This document shows, piece after piece, positions 13,881 to 22,679 of a stretch of 22,871 nt of DNA; the stretch's first letter is position 1; each line of letters begins with the position of its first letter. The DNA comes from JBBRLG01 sp038231495 (GTDB lineage Bacteria; Planctomycetota; Planctomycetia; Gemmatales; Gemmataceae), in assembly GCA_038231495.1 (NCBI GenBank), contig JBBRLG010000042.1:1-22871 (forward strand), given 5' to 3'. The notes under the pieces are model-generated. The model searched no databases and was not told where the DNA came from. It was given only the letters and a program-made list of their open reading frames with translations. The position numbers and the translations under genes are program-made.

Positions 13881-13887
13881 CCCCTCC
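13881..13887 (-). promoter_or_regulatory. Ribosome binding site deciding the antitoxin start
   Basis: GGAGGGG, six bases before the ATG at 13874. The alternative TTG upstream has no such site. Confidence 0.6.
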
Positions 13888-13961
13888 AAAAAAGAGTCCA
13901 ACGGCAATTATACCTTTCGGGCGGGACTGCGGAACAGACGGCGTGGTGCGCTTCTTTGCCT

Positions 13962-16900
13962 CTACTTCGCGTCGCCGGCCTTCTTCAGCAACTCCGCCAC
14001 GTCCTGCCACAGCTTGCGCCAGGCGTCGCGCTCGTCCGCGGGCAGCTTCTCCAGGGCGTCCTTGTCCCGCACGCCGGCGAGGTCCGTGTCCTCTTGCCAG
14101 TGCTTCAACGTTTCTTGGGCCGCCGCACGCTCCTTGGGCTTGTCGCTGGCCGCTTGCTTGGTCCAGTGCGCCAGGTCGGCGCGCAACCACATTGCGGCCT
14201 GTTGCCGCAGCCGGGCGCGCTCCTTGGCGTCGAGCTTGTCCACGTCCTTGCCCTGGCCGCAACCGGCCAGCGCGGCGACGCAGGCGGCGTTGTAACGGTA
14301 CGGTTTAGTCAAGTCGTCGGCGAGTTTGGCGTCGTTAGCGAACGCCTCGGCGTATAAGCGGGCAGCGGCGGCATTCATCTGCTTGAATGGCTGCTGGCAT
14401 AACTCGGCTAGCGCCAGTCGCTCAGCGTCGTCGGCCGGTTTCTCCTTGCCCGCCAGGATTGCGGCGAGCTTTCGGTCCATTTCGACCAGGTGTTCCACCG
14501 CCCGGACCCATTGGCCAGAAGGGTAGGGCCAGTCGGGTTGCGCGGACCCGAGTTGATGCCCCTTGCGGTAGGCGTCGAGGGACTCAGTAAGGCGGCCCAT
14601 TAACCGCAGGGCGTTTCCAAGGTTGCAGTGACCCATGGCGGATTTGGGGTCGAGTTCGATGGCCTTGCGGTACTCGGCGATGGCCTCGTCAGGTCGGCCC
14701 TTGGCCCCGAGGGCGTTGCCGAGGCCGTTATGGACGTCTGCGATCATGGGGTTGAGTTCCATTGCCTTGCGGAACTCGGCGAGAGCCTCATCCGCTCGTC
14801 CCATTTCCAGAAGGAGGTTGCCGAGATTGTTGTGTGGGAAAGCATCCTTGGAGTCGAGTTCGACGGCCTTGCGGTACTCGGCGATGGCCTCGTCAGGTCG
14901 GCCCTTGGCCCCGAGGGCGTTGCCGAGGCCATTGTGTGGGAAAGCATCCCTGGGGTCGAGTTCGATGGCCTTGCGGTACTCGACAATTGCGTCATCGGAC
15001 CGTCTCTTGTCGAGCAAGGCGTTACCGAGGCCGCAATGCGGGGGGCCGTACTTGGGGTTGAGTTCGATGGCCTTGCGGTACTCGGCGATGGCTTCGTCCG
15101 GGTGGCCCTGGTCTCGGAGGGCATTGCCAAGGCCGTTGTGCGCGTCAGGGTGCTTGGGGTTGAGTTCGATGGCCTTGCGAAACTCGGCGATGGCCTCGTC
15201 TGTCCGGCCCTTGCCCCGAAGGGCGCCCCCTAGGTTGCAGTGTAGGCCAGGGTGCTTGCGGTCGAGTTGTATGGCCTTGCGGTATTCGGCGATGGCTTCG
15301 TCCGCCAGGCCCATGTCGTAAAGGGCGAGGCCGAGGTTGTTGTGCGGGATAGCGTCCTTGGGGTCGAGTTCGATGGCCATGCGAAACTCGGCGATGGCCT
15401 CCCCCGGCCGGCCCTTGTTGCGGAGGGCTAGGCCGAGGCCATTGTGTAGGGGGGCGAGTTGGGGGTCGAGATCGATGCCCTTGCGGTACTCTGCGATGGC
15501 TTCCTTCAGCAGGTTCTTGTCATGGAGGACGGCGCCGAGGTTATATCGCACCGCAGCGGCCTCGGGGCGCAGTGCCACGGCCGCCATGAAGTACCCGATC
15601 CGTTCCTCCGACTTCTCGCCCAGCGCGTTTGCCAGGGCGACATTCAACCAGAAGTCGCCAGCGTGCGCCGCCCGCGCCGCCGCCAGCAGCTCTACGGCAT
15701 CCTCCCTCATGCCCCGCAGCCGTAATAGTTCACCGAGTACCCAGGACATTTCAGGCGAAAGGTTTGCGGACTTCGCGTCCGCAGCCACTTGAGCCAATTC
15801 CGCGCGTTTATCCCATACGGCTGGGCTACGGAGGCGGTCCCGCATGGGGTCCGGGTCGGCCTCCCGCACCACCGCCAACACCCAGTCCCGTCGGGGACCG
15901 TCGTCCGTTGCCGCAGCCCAGACATCGAAAGCCACCACGAGCCGGGGACGGACGGACGACTTCTGTACGCGCGCCGCCACCTCCCGCGGATCCTCGCCCG
16001 CTGCGCCGATGCCGATTTCCTGGAACAGTAGCCCGTAGTCGCGATCCGCCCCGGCATAGTCCATCTTGCCTTCGACGATCGTGGCCATGCGCAAGCGAAT
16101 GGCGTCGAGGCGGTCCACGATATCCAAGTCGGCCTGGGCCTGCGTCACCCGCCGCCGGAGGTCAGCCGGGCCGGTCGCGTCCAGTCGGTCCTCCGCCTCC
16201 AGTAGCACCGCCCGCGCTTCCTTCCACTTCTCCTTCTCTTGCAGTTCCCCCGCGCGCTTCAAGCCGGCCTCCACGCCGTGGCGCAGCTCTGCCCGCTGCT
16301 GCTGGTAGTACCAACCGCCGCCGCCCGCGAACACCACCGCCGCCAGGATCGCCGCCGCCAGCCCTACAAGCACCTTCCGCCGCTTGCGCTCCTCTTGTGC
16401 CTTGGCCTGCGCTGCAGCTTTGCCCAATTCCGCTGTCCGCAGCCGCTCTTGCACCCCGGCTTGGTACGCCGACACCGCCTTGGCAACCGCCCCACCATCC
16501 CGCAAGCGTTTTGTCATCTCCGGCGCAAGACACGCCCGGGCCAGATCGACGAGTTCCGCATCGGCCTTACACGCCGCAAGGCGGGCGCGGATGTCGGTTT
16601 GCTCCGCCCGCGCCGCCTGTTGCAACACTTCACGACTGGTCTTCCCCTGGTACGGCGGGCAATTCGTAAGGATTACGCACAAAATTGCGCCCAGGCCAAA
16701 CACGTCGCAACGCTCGTCCAGTAAGTCTACGTCGCCTTGGGCTTGCTCCGGTGCCATGTATTGCGGAGTGCCAACCACGTCCCCAACCTCGGTCTGATGG
16801 CCGAGACCGTCCGATTGCAAACTTCTGAAGTTTTCCACCGGCTCCGCGCCCGCCGCTCGCTGTTGCAACGACTTGGCCAGGCCCCAGTCCATGACCTGCA

Positions 16901-17621
16901 CCTCGCCGAACTCGCCGACCATGACGTTTGCGGGCTTCAGGTCGCGGTGGATCACGCCGCGGGCGTGGGCGTAGGCCACCGTCTGACAGACCTGGGCGAA
17001 GACGGCCAAAAACCGCGGCAGATCGTCCGTCGGGTCTTTGCGGGCCGCCAGCAAGTCGGCCAGCGTGTGGCCCTGCACCAGCTTCATCGTGAAGAACGGC
17101 CGGCCGTCCGCCAACGTGCCCATGTCCTGCACGGGGGCGACGCCGGGGTGCTGCAACCGGGCCGTGAGCCGTGCCTCTTCGAGGAAGCGGGCCGCCAAGC
17201 CGGCGTCCCCGGCGTGTTGCTCCAGCAGCACCTTGACGGCCAGCGGACGGTCGAACTTCGGGTCGCGGACGCGCAGGACCATGCCCATGCCGCCCTTGCC
17301 GAGGACGCCCAAGATGTCATAGCCGGGGACGGCGGGCAGCCCCGACTGCGGCGTCCCGTTGGCGGCATCGCCCGGCCGCGTCGCCCAGGAGTCGATAACC
17401 GGGGGCCGCGTTTGCCACTCATCCGCAGCAGGCGCGGGCGGCGGCGGTTTCGTCGCGAACGAATCGGTGTCGCCGCCGGACAGCGAAGAGGGCGCGGCGT
17501 CGGCAGCGTGGCCGGCCTGGCCGCAGGACGGGCAGCTGACATCTGTGTCGGGCACCGCGCTGGGATCGGTGTCCGTCGCTTGCCACTGGTGGCCCTTGGG
17601 ACAGGTGTAGACTCTGGGCAT
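13962..17621 (-). CDS. Zinc-ribbon / Ser-Thr protein kinase / transmembrane / TPR protein
   Basis: A 1219-residue protein with GAGGA before the ATG. Residues 1-35 hold a zinc ribbon (CPKGH, CPSCG); a Pro/Ala/Thr linker follows. Residues 100-375 are a Hanks kinase with GKGGMG (108-113), Lys130, HRDLKPAN (Asp227), DWG in place of DFG (Asp245 kept) and APE (290-292). DWG is common in planctomycete kinases and compatible with activity. A basic stop-transfer and transmembrane helix lie at about 412-437. Residues 440-685 are helical. Residues 688-1027 are ten 34-residue TPR units of the type AIAEYRKAIELDPK. The last 190 residues end in a helical tail that is repeated as decayed fragments nearby. 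It probably senses or assembles partners through its TPRs and signals through the kinase; whether the TPRs lie outside the cytoplasm depends on one helix and is inferred. Confidence 0.93.
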   Translation of the reverse strand: MPRVYTCPKGHQWQATDTDPSAVPDTDVSCPSCGQAGHAADAAPSSLSGGDTDSFATKPPPPAPAADEWQTRPPVIDSWATRPGDAANGTPQSGLPAVPGYDILGVLGKGGMGMVLRVRDPKFDRPLAVKVLLEQHAGDAGLAARFLEEARLTARLQHPGVAPVQDMGTLADGRPFFTMKLVQGHTLADLLAARKDPTDDLPRFLAVFAQVCQTVAYAHARGVIHRDLKPANVMVGEFGEVQVMDWGLAKSLQQRAAGAEPVENFRSLQSDGLGHQTEVGDVVGTPQYMAPEQAQGDVDLLDERCDVFGLGAILCVILTNCPPYQGKTSREVLQQAARAEQTDIRARLAACKADAELVDLARACLAPEMTKRLRDGGAVAKAVSAYQAGVQERLRTAELGKAAAQAKAQEERKRRKVLVGLAAAILAAVVFAGGGGWYYQQQRAELRHGVEAGLKRAGELQEKEKWKEARAVLLEAEDRLDATGPADLRRRVTQAQADLDIVDRLDAIRLRMATIVEGKMDYAGADRDYGLLFQEIGIGAAGEDPREVAARVQKSSVRPRLVVAFDVWAAATDDGPRRDWVLAVVREADPDPMRDRLRSPAVWDKRAELAQVAADAKSANLSPEMSWVLGELLRLRGMREDAVELLAAARAAHAGDFWLNVALANALGEKSEERIGYFMAAVALRPEAAAVRYNLGAVLHDKNLLKEAIAEYRKGIDLDPQLAPLHNGLGLALRNKGRPGEAIAEFRMAIELDPKDAIPHNNLGLALYDMGLADEAIAEYRKAIQLDRKHPGLHCNLGGALRGKGRTDEAIAEFRKAIELNPKHPDAHNGLGNALRDQGHPDEAIAEYRKAIELNPKYGPPHCGLGNALLDKRRSDDAIVEYRKAIELDPRDAFPHNGLGNALGAKGRPDEAIAEYRKAVELDSKDAFPHNNLGNLLLEMGRADEALAEFRKAMELNPMIADVHNGLGNALGAKGRPDEAIAEYRKAIELDPKSAMGHCNLGNALRLMGRLTESLDAYRKGHQLGSAQPDWPYPSGQWVRAVEHLVEMDRKLAAILAGKEKPADDAERLALAELCQQPFKQMNAAAARLYAEAFANDAKLADDLTKPYRYNAACVAALAGCGQGKDVDKLDAKERARLRQQAAMWLRADLAHWTKQAASDKPKERAAAQETLKHWQEDTDLAGVRDKDALEKLPADERDAWRKLWQDVAELLKKAGDAK
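14541..15560 (-). repeat. Ten tandem 102-bp TPR-coding units
   Basis: Ten consecutive units each encode 34 residues, and several are also close in DNA (for example the GGCCTTGCGGTACTCGGCGA segment recurs many times on the plus strand). The middle units are more alike than the outer ones, which points to recent unit duplication or conversion. Unit number may vary among relatives. Confidence 0.85.
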
Positions 17622-17701
17622 GGGTCAGTCCTCGTAGTGCCACGAAATCGGGATGGAGGCAATTATTACCACGAACTTCGGACAAGTCCAGAAAAAGCCG
17701 G

Positions 17702-17995
17702 TTAGGATTGGCTTACCGGAGCGGCAAAGCGGCTGGTGTCGATCTGCACGTGGGCCAAGACATATTGATCCAAATCGAAATCCTTCATCACCTCGCGGTA
17801 GGAATTAACGCCGCTCGGTTTGGGAATCGGGTCGCCATCTTCTGCCATGCCTTCAAAGTGAAACTCCAGCGCCTTTTTCATGTTGGCTACGACTTCCTCA
17901 ATCGTTTTGCCGACGGTCGCGCAGCCCAAAACATCGGGACAATGAGCGCTGTAACCGGTCGAAGTTCTGCCGATCACAAGCAAGTAGATTTCCAT
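17702..17995 (-). CDS. HicB-like antitoxin, no adjacent HicA
   Basis: A 97-residue protein starting MEIYLLVIGRTSTGYSAHCP, followed by DVLGCATVGKTIEEVVANMK and ALEFHFEGMAEDGDPIPKP. This is the HicB partial RNase-H-fold pattern. A GAGGG-type site precedes the ATG. The C-terminal ~30 residues (DQYVLAHVQIDTSRFA) lack an obvious ribbon-helix-helix or HTH DNA-binding domain, as in short HicB forms. HicB normally neutralises the mRNA-cleaving HicA toxin, but no HicA frame is visible either side: 35 bp separate it from the FHA-cyclase gene and 80 bp from the kinase gene. It may be an orphan, may act on a distant HicA, or may have been recruited for another role. Family call is firm. Confidence 0.88.
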   Translation of the reverse strand: MEIYLLVIGRTSTGYSAHCPDVLGCATVGKTIEEVVANMKKALEFHFEGMAEDGDPIPKPSGVNSYREVMKDFDLDQYVLAHVQIDTSRFAAPVSQS

Positions 17996-18030
17996 GAAAC
18001 CCTCGCCTTAAGGCAGCCTGGATGTCGTCC

Positions 18031-19869
18031 TCATTTCCCCGGCAACGGCCACACCGCGTCGAACGGCTTGGGTTCTTCGACCAGCGCGTTGACCGCGCGC
18101 GACAACAGCACCAGCGACGGCCCGTCCCCCGGATGGTCGGCCAGCAAGTTGCCCAGACCCCGCACGGCCCGGCCAAACTCTTCCGCTTCATACGCCGTCA
18201 ACGCCAACTCGTAGCCCGCCTTCAGCGACACCCAGGCGGCGTCGTTGCAGCCCCGCAATTCGTACAACTCGACCGGCTCCGTGATGTTGTTCACCCGCAC
18301 CTTGCCGATCCGCCGTGCGTCACACACGGACCCCAGGGCGAGGCGCGTCCCCCCCGTCGCCAGCAGGTTGATTTTCAAATACTTGGTGGCACCCTGTACC
18401 CGGCTCGCCAGGTTGACCGTGTTGCCCAGCGGGCCGTACTTGAACTTGCGCTTGGAACCCGTGTTGCCGACCCGCGCCGCGCCCGTGTTCAGGCCGATCC
18501 CCAAGTCCATCGGCTCGCCCAGTACCGGCTGCCAACGTTCGTTCAACTTCGGCAGTTGGGCGCACATCGCCAACGCGGCCTGGCAGGCCAGCTCCGCGTG
18601 GTTGACTTGCTTTTCCGGCGCACCCCACATCGCCATCAGCTCGTCGCCGATGTAGTCCACCACCACGCCCCGGTGCGCCAGCACGCAGTCCGACAAGGTT
18701 TCCATCACGTCGGAGATCCACTCGACCGTCTTGGTCGGCCCGAGCCGTTCGCTGAAATGACTGAAGCGCCGCAAGTCACAGAACAGGATCGTCACCTCGG
18801 CGTCGCTGCCCTTGAGCATGTCCGGGTTGGCCGCCAGCTGGTGGGCCAGCTCCGGCGTGAAGAACTGCTCGAACTGCACCCGCGCCGCCAGGGCCGCACG
18901 CTCCTGCTCCACGCGCGCCAGGCCCGCGGCCACTCCCCCGGCCAGCAACTCCATGAGCATCGCTTCCAACTTAGTAAGCGGCATGGTCCCGGCCGTTTCC
19001 TGGCCGGCGTGGCGGTCGCCGTACAGCGCGCCGATCACCTCCCCTTGGCGGTTCAGGATGGGCGACGCCACGACGACCTTCACGGTGTGCAGGCTGTCCT
19101 CGAAATCTTCCGGCCGCCGCCGCGTCTGCCAAAACGTCTTGCGCTCTTCGCGAACCTTGGCGAGCACGCGCTTGCTCGGCTCGTGGGTCGGCGTCAAGCC
19201 GGCGGGGCCGACCGCGTTGTGCCAGGCCACCGGGTTCCACTCGGCACCGTCCACCAACAGGACCTGGCTCGAAGTCAAACCTACCAGGTCCACCGCGGCC
19301 TGGGCCGCCTTCTGGAAGAAGGCCGTCGAACCCACGGCACTCATCAGCACGTCCATGGCCGCCCGCAGCCAGGCCACTGTCTCCGCGACGCCGACGCCGG
19401 CACCGGCCAGGGTCATCGTGTACTGGAGCGACGGCATATCGACGGGCCGGCCCGGCGAGCGCGTCGAGTCGGACAGGCTGTGTAGCCCGGCTTCCCGCAG
19501 GTCGCCGCGGGTGACCTGAATTTTGCGATTGCCCAGGAACAAGGTCAGGGGGACCGACACCTCGACGGGGGCGGAATTCGGCTTCAGGGCGGTCACGTCC
19601 GCCACCAGGATTTCCAGCGTGCTGCTGCGGTTGGACACGCGGATTTTGCCGTTTATGGCCGGCTGCAACAGGGCGTGCGTGCGCGAAACGCCGGCCTCGT
19701 CCTTGCCGGCAATCACCAGCCGGAGGCGGTCGCCGAGGTCCTTCGGTTCGGCGTAGGGCACTTGCTCCGACTGGTTTTGCTCGCGGCCGATTTCCACCGG
19801 CTTGGAAAGCGTGCGGTCGAACATCAGCTTGTCGTTCTCGTAGACGCAGAGCTGGAAACTCTCGGCCAT
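18031..19869 (-). CDS. FHA-GAF-class III nucleotide cyclase
   Basis: A 612-residue soluble protein; GGGAG lies before the ATG. An FHA domain spans about 1-125 (GRE at 28-30, SRTH at 62-65, Asn80), which binds phosphothreonine and so could read the output of neighbouring kinases. A GAF domain covers about 175-320 (VASPILNRQGEVIGALYGDR at 267-286). The class III cyclase domain at about 355-540 has both metal aspartates (Asp365 in FCDLRRF, Asp409 in YIGDE) and the transition-state pair Asn486 and Arg490 (GNTVNLASR). The base-recognition position after Tyr478 is Gly rather than Asp or Thr, so ATP versus GTP is not certain. A helical, TPR-like tail follows. Expected product is cAMP or cGMP, controlled by phosphopeptide and small-molecule binding. 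Confidence 0.92.
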   Translation of the reverse strand: MAESFQLCVYENDKLMFDRTLSKPVEIGREQNQSEQVPYAEPKDLGDRLRLVIAGKDEAGVSRTHALLQPAINGKIRVSNRSSTLEILVADVTALKPNSAPVEVSVPLTLFLGNRKIQVTRGDLREAGLHSLSDSTRSPGRPVDMPSLQYTMTLAGAGVGVAETVAWLRAAMDVLMSAVGSTAFFQKAAQAAVDLVGLTSSQVLLVDGAEWNPVAWHNAVGPAGLTPTHEPSKRVLAKVREERKTFWQTRRRPEDFEDSLHTVKVVVASPILNRQGEVIGALYGDRHAGQETAGTMPLTKLEAMLMELLAGGVAAGLARVEQERAALAARVQFEQFFTPELAHQLAANPDMLKGSDAEVTILFCDLRRFSHFSERLGPTKTVEWISDVMETLSDCVLAHRGVVVDYIGDELMAMWGAPEKQVNHAELACQAALAMCAQLPKLNERWQPVLGEPMDLGIGLNTGAARVGNTGSKRKFKYGPLGNTVNLASRVQGATKYLKINLLATGGTRLALGSVCDARRIGKVRVNNITEPVELYELRGCNDAAWVSLKAGYELALTAYEAEEFGRAVRGLGNLLADHPGDGPSLVLLSRAVNALVEEPKPFDAVWPLPGK

Positions 19870-19917
19870 GACACTTCTCCCGGAGGAAAACGCCGTTTTG
19901 GTTTAACCGCCGGGCGT

Positions 19918-19980
19918 GCCGGGAGCGAACGCGACCGGGGTCTATCACGGAAACGCACTCCGGTCGCTTACGCTCCCGGC
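19918..19980. repeat. Long imperfect palindrome between the glucosidase and cyclase genes
   Basis: Arms 19918-19941 and 19957-19980 pair over about 24 bp with three mismatches (GCCGGGAGCG...GCGACCGG against CCGGTCGC...CGCTCCCGGC), loop about 15 bases. It lies after the glucosidase stop and before the cyclase start. It looks like a dispersed intergenic palindrome of planctomycetes and may also end the glucosidase transcript. Confidence 0.55.
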
Positions 19981-20000
19981 TCGCCAAAAAGTTCTGAATG

Positions 20001-22679
20001 CTAGCGCCGCCACTCGTCGAGCAACGACGCAACCAGGGCCGTCCAGCCCGTCTGGTGCGACGCGCCCAGGCCCGCACCGGTGTCGCCGTGGAAGTACTCG
20101 TAAAACAAGAGGTAATCCCGCCAATGGGGGTCCGCCTGGAACTTTGCCGACGCCCCGTGGACCGGCCGCCGACCGGTGCCGTCGCGCGCGAAGATCCGCA
20201 GCAAACGCTCGGCACCGTCCCGCGCCATTTCCAGGAAGGTGATGGTGCGGCCCCCCGTCGCCGGCGGCGACAGCAGGAATTGCGGCCCGTAGGCGGTGCC
20301 CAGCTTCCGCAGCGATTCGATCAGCAGGAAGCAGGTCGGGAACCAGATGGGGCCGCGCCAGTTCGAGTTGCCGCCCTTGATCTTCGACACCGCCTCGGCC
20401 GGCTCGTAACCGACGGTCTTGTGTTCAAACACAAACGGGTGGGCCTGGTGCGCTTTCGACAGGCTGCGGATGCCGTAGTCGGACAGGAATTCGTCCACGT
20501 CCCACACCCGCTCCCACAGCCGCTTCAACTGGTCGGGGTCCAACACCGTCAGCACGTAGGCGACGTGGCCGTCGGGTTGCGTCAGCCGGTGGACCACGTT
20601 TTCGACCAGGTCTTTGCGGTTGGTCATGAACCAGTTGAAACAGGCGGCGAACTCCGGGAACGGCTCAAGCTGCGCGACCTCCAACCGCTCGACCGCAAAC
20701 AGGGGGATCAGGCCGACCAGGGAGCGCACCCGGAACTTATCGACCTGCCCGTCGGGCCGGCGCAGGAGGTCGTAGAAAAAGCCGTCGCCCTCGTCCCACA
20801 ACTGGTCGTCGCCCTTGCGGCGGTTCTTCATCGCGTGGGCGATGTAGGTGTAGTGCTGGAAAAACTTGGTCGCCATGCCCTCGTAGACGTTGTTGTCCGC
20901 GGCCAACTCCAACGCAATGCGCATCATGTTCAGGCAGAACATGCCCATCCAGCCCGTCGCGTCCGACTGCTCGAGTGTGCTGCCGTTGGGCAGTTTTTCG
21001 CTACGGTCCCAGACGGTGATGTTGTCCAGCCCCAGGAAGCCGCCCTCGAAAAGGTTGTTGCCCTCGCCGTCAACCTTGTTGACCCACCAGGCGAAGTTCA
21101 CGAGGAGCTTGTGAAAACACCGTTCGAGGAACTTGCGGTCGGCCCGGCCGCTGCGGTTGTGGTCCATGTTGTAGACGCGCCACACGGCCCAGGCGTGGAC
21201 CGGCGGGTTGAGGTCCGAGAACTCCCATTCGTAGGCGGGAATTTGGCCGTTGGGGTGTTGGAACTGCTCGAAAAGCAGCACCCACAACTGGTCCTTGGCG
21301 TAGGCCGCATCGACCAACGCCAGGGTGACGCAATGGAAGGCCAGGTCCCAGGCGGCGAACCAGGGGTACTCCCACTTGTCCGGCACGGTCATCACGCGCA
21401 TCGAGTTGAGGTGCCCCCAGTGGGCGTTGCGCAGGGCGTTGCGACTCGCGGGGGGCGGCCAGTTCGGGTTGTCGCCGTCGAGCCAAACGTTTACGTCGAA
21501 CAGGTAGCTTTGCTTGGTCCAGAGCAGCCCGGCAAACGCCTGCCGTTGCACGCGGCGCTCGTCCTCACTCGCGTCGGGAGGGTGGACGGCGGCGTAAAAG
21601 TCGTCGGCCTCCTGCTTCCGCGTGGCGATCGCGGCGTCCACCCCGTCGAGCGGGGCCGGCAATCCTTCCTGGTCGGTGAGGCGGAGGCGCAGGACCACGG
21701 AGCCGCCGGCCGGCACCGCGTCGAAGCGGTAACAGAGGGCGGCCTTGGTGCCGAAGTGGGCGGGGTTGGTACTCGGCTCGCCGTCGATCACGAAGCGGTG
21801 GAAGGCGTCCTTGACGAACGGCGTCCGGCTGACCTGGCCGGGGCCGAACACCCGTGGCATGTTGGTGTCGTTGTTCGTGAACAGCAACTCGCCACCGGCC
21901 GGGCCGTACAAGAAACGGCGACCCAGGTGATACCGCACCGGGATGTTGGCGAGGGTCTCGGTCCCCGAATCGTCCGTGGCGAGGCTGACGAACGCGTCGC
22001 CCTCGGCGCCTTTCCGGATGACGGGTTCCGGGCCGGGTGTGGCGCCCCAGGCCCAGGTGTTGCGGAACCACAAGTGCGGCAAGACGTACAGGGCCGCGGC
22101 TTCCGGGCCGCGGTTGTGGGCCTCGATGCGGATGCACAGGTCTTCCGGCGTCGCCTTGGCGTACTCGATAAAAATGTCGAAATAGCGGTCGTCGTCGAAG
22201 ACCTTGGTGTCCAGCAGCTCGTACTCCGCGCCGCCGCCGTCACGGCCGCGGTTCTGCTCGACGAGTTGGCGGTAGGGGAATTCCGCCTGCGGATACTTGT
22301 ACAGGAACTTCAGGTAGGAGTGCGTCGGCGTGTTGTCGAGGTGGAAATAGTATTCCTTGACGTCCTCGCCGTGGTTGCCCTCGCGCGGCGTGAGGCCGAA
22401 AAGGCGTTCTTTCAGGATGGGGTCGCGGCCGTTCCAGAAGGCGGGGGCGAAGACGAGGTGCTGGTAGCGGTCGCACAGCGCGGCGATGCCGTCCTCGCCC
22501 CAGCGGTAGGCCTTGCTGCGCGCCAGGTCGTGCGGCAGGTAGTTCCAGGCATCGCCGTCGGGGCTGTAGTCCTCGCGGACGGTGGCCCAGGCGCGGTCGC
22601 TGACGTACGGCCCCCAGCGGCGCCAGCCGGTGACGTCGTCGTGGATTTCCTGAATTCGTTGGTGTTCGGCGGTAGGCAT
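20001..22679 (-). CDS. GH63-like glucosidase
   Basis: An 892-residue protein; the start at MPTAEHQRIQEIHDD has GGAG four bases upstream, and the longer reading has no site. There is no signal peptide, so it is probably cytoplasmic. The N-terminal half is beta-rich with phrases typical of this family (WRRWGPYVSDRAWATVREDY, FWNGRDPILKERLFGL). The C-terminal (alpha/alpha)6 barrel carries WFAAWDLAFH, with Asp445 the likely general acid, NSNWRGPIWFP, and LFYEYFHGDTGAG near the end, with Glu861 a candidate base. Relatives are annotated as glucosidases or MGH1-like glycoside hydrolases and are thought to act on alpha-glucosides such as mannosylglycerate, glucosylglycerate or oligosaccharides; the substrate here cannot be told. 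It stands alone and is not obviously linked to the signalling genes. Confidence 0.9.
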   Translation of the reverse strand: MPTAEHQRIQEIHDDVTGWRRWGPYVSDRAWATVREDYSPDGDAWNYLPHDLARSKAYRWGEDGIAALCDRYQHLVFAPAFWNGRDPILKERLFGLTPREGNHGEDVKEYYFHLDNTPTHSYLKFLYKYPQAEFPYRQLVEQNRGRDGGGAEYELLDTKVFDDDRYFDIFIEYAKATPEDLCIRIEAHNRGPEAAALYVLPHLWFRNTWAWGATPGPEPVIRKGAEGDAFVSLATDDSGTETLANIPVRYHLGRRFLYGPAGGELLFTNNDTNMPRVFGPGQVSRTPFVKDAFHRFVIDGEPSTNPAHFGTKAALCYRFDAVPAGGSVVLRLRLTDQEGLPAPLDGVDAAIATRKQEADDFYAAVHPPDASEDERRVQRQAFAGLLWTKQSYLFDVNVWLDGDNPNWPPPASRNALRNAHWGHLNSMRVMTVPDKWEYPWFAAWDLAFHCVTLALVDAAYAKDQLWVLLFEQFQHPNGQIPAYEWEFSDLNPPVHAWAVWRVYNMDHNRSGRADRKFLERCFHKLLVNFAWWVNKVDGEGNNLFEGGFLGLDNITVWDRSEKLPNGSTLEQSDATGWMGMFCLNMMRIALELAADNNVYEGMATKFFQHYTYIAHAMKNRRKGDDQLWDEGDGFFYDLLRRPDGQVDKFRVRSLVGLIPLFAVERLEVAQLEPFPEFAACFNWFMTNRKDLVENVVHRLTQPDGHVAYVLTVLDPDQLKRLWERVWDVDEFLSDYGIRSLSKAHQAHPFVFEHKTVGYEPAEAVSKIKGGNSNWRGPIWFPTCFLLIESLRKLGTAYGPQFLLSPPATGGRTITFLEMARDGAERLLRIFARDGTGRRPVHGASAKFQADPHWRDYLLFYEYFHGDTGAGLGASHQTGWTALVASLLDEWRR

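Noticed and set aside
14541..15560. Regularly spaced repeats that might suggest a CRISPR array
   Set aside because: The period is 102 bp, the units are in frame and translate as TPRs; there are no short repeats with unrelated spacers.
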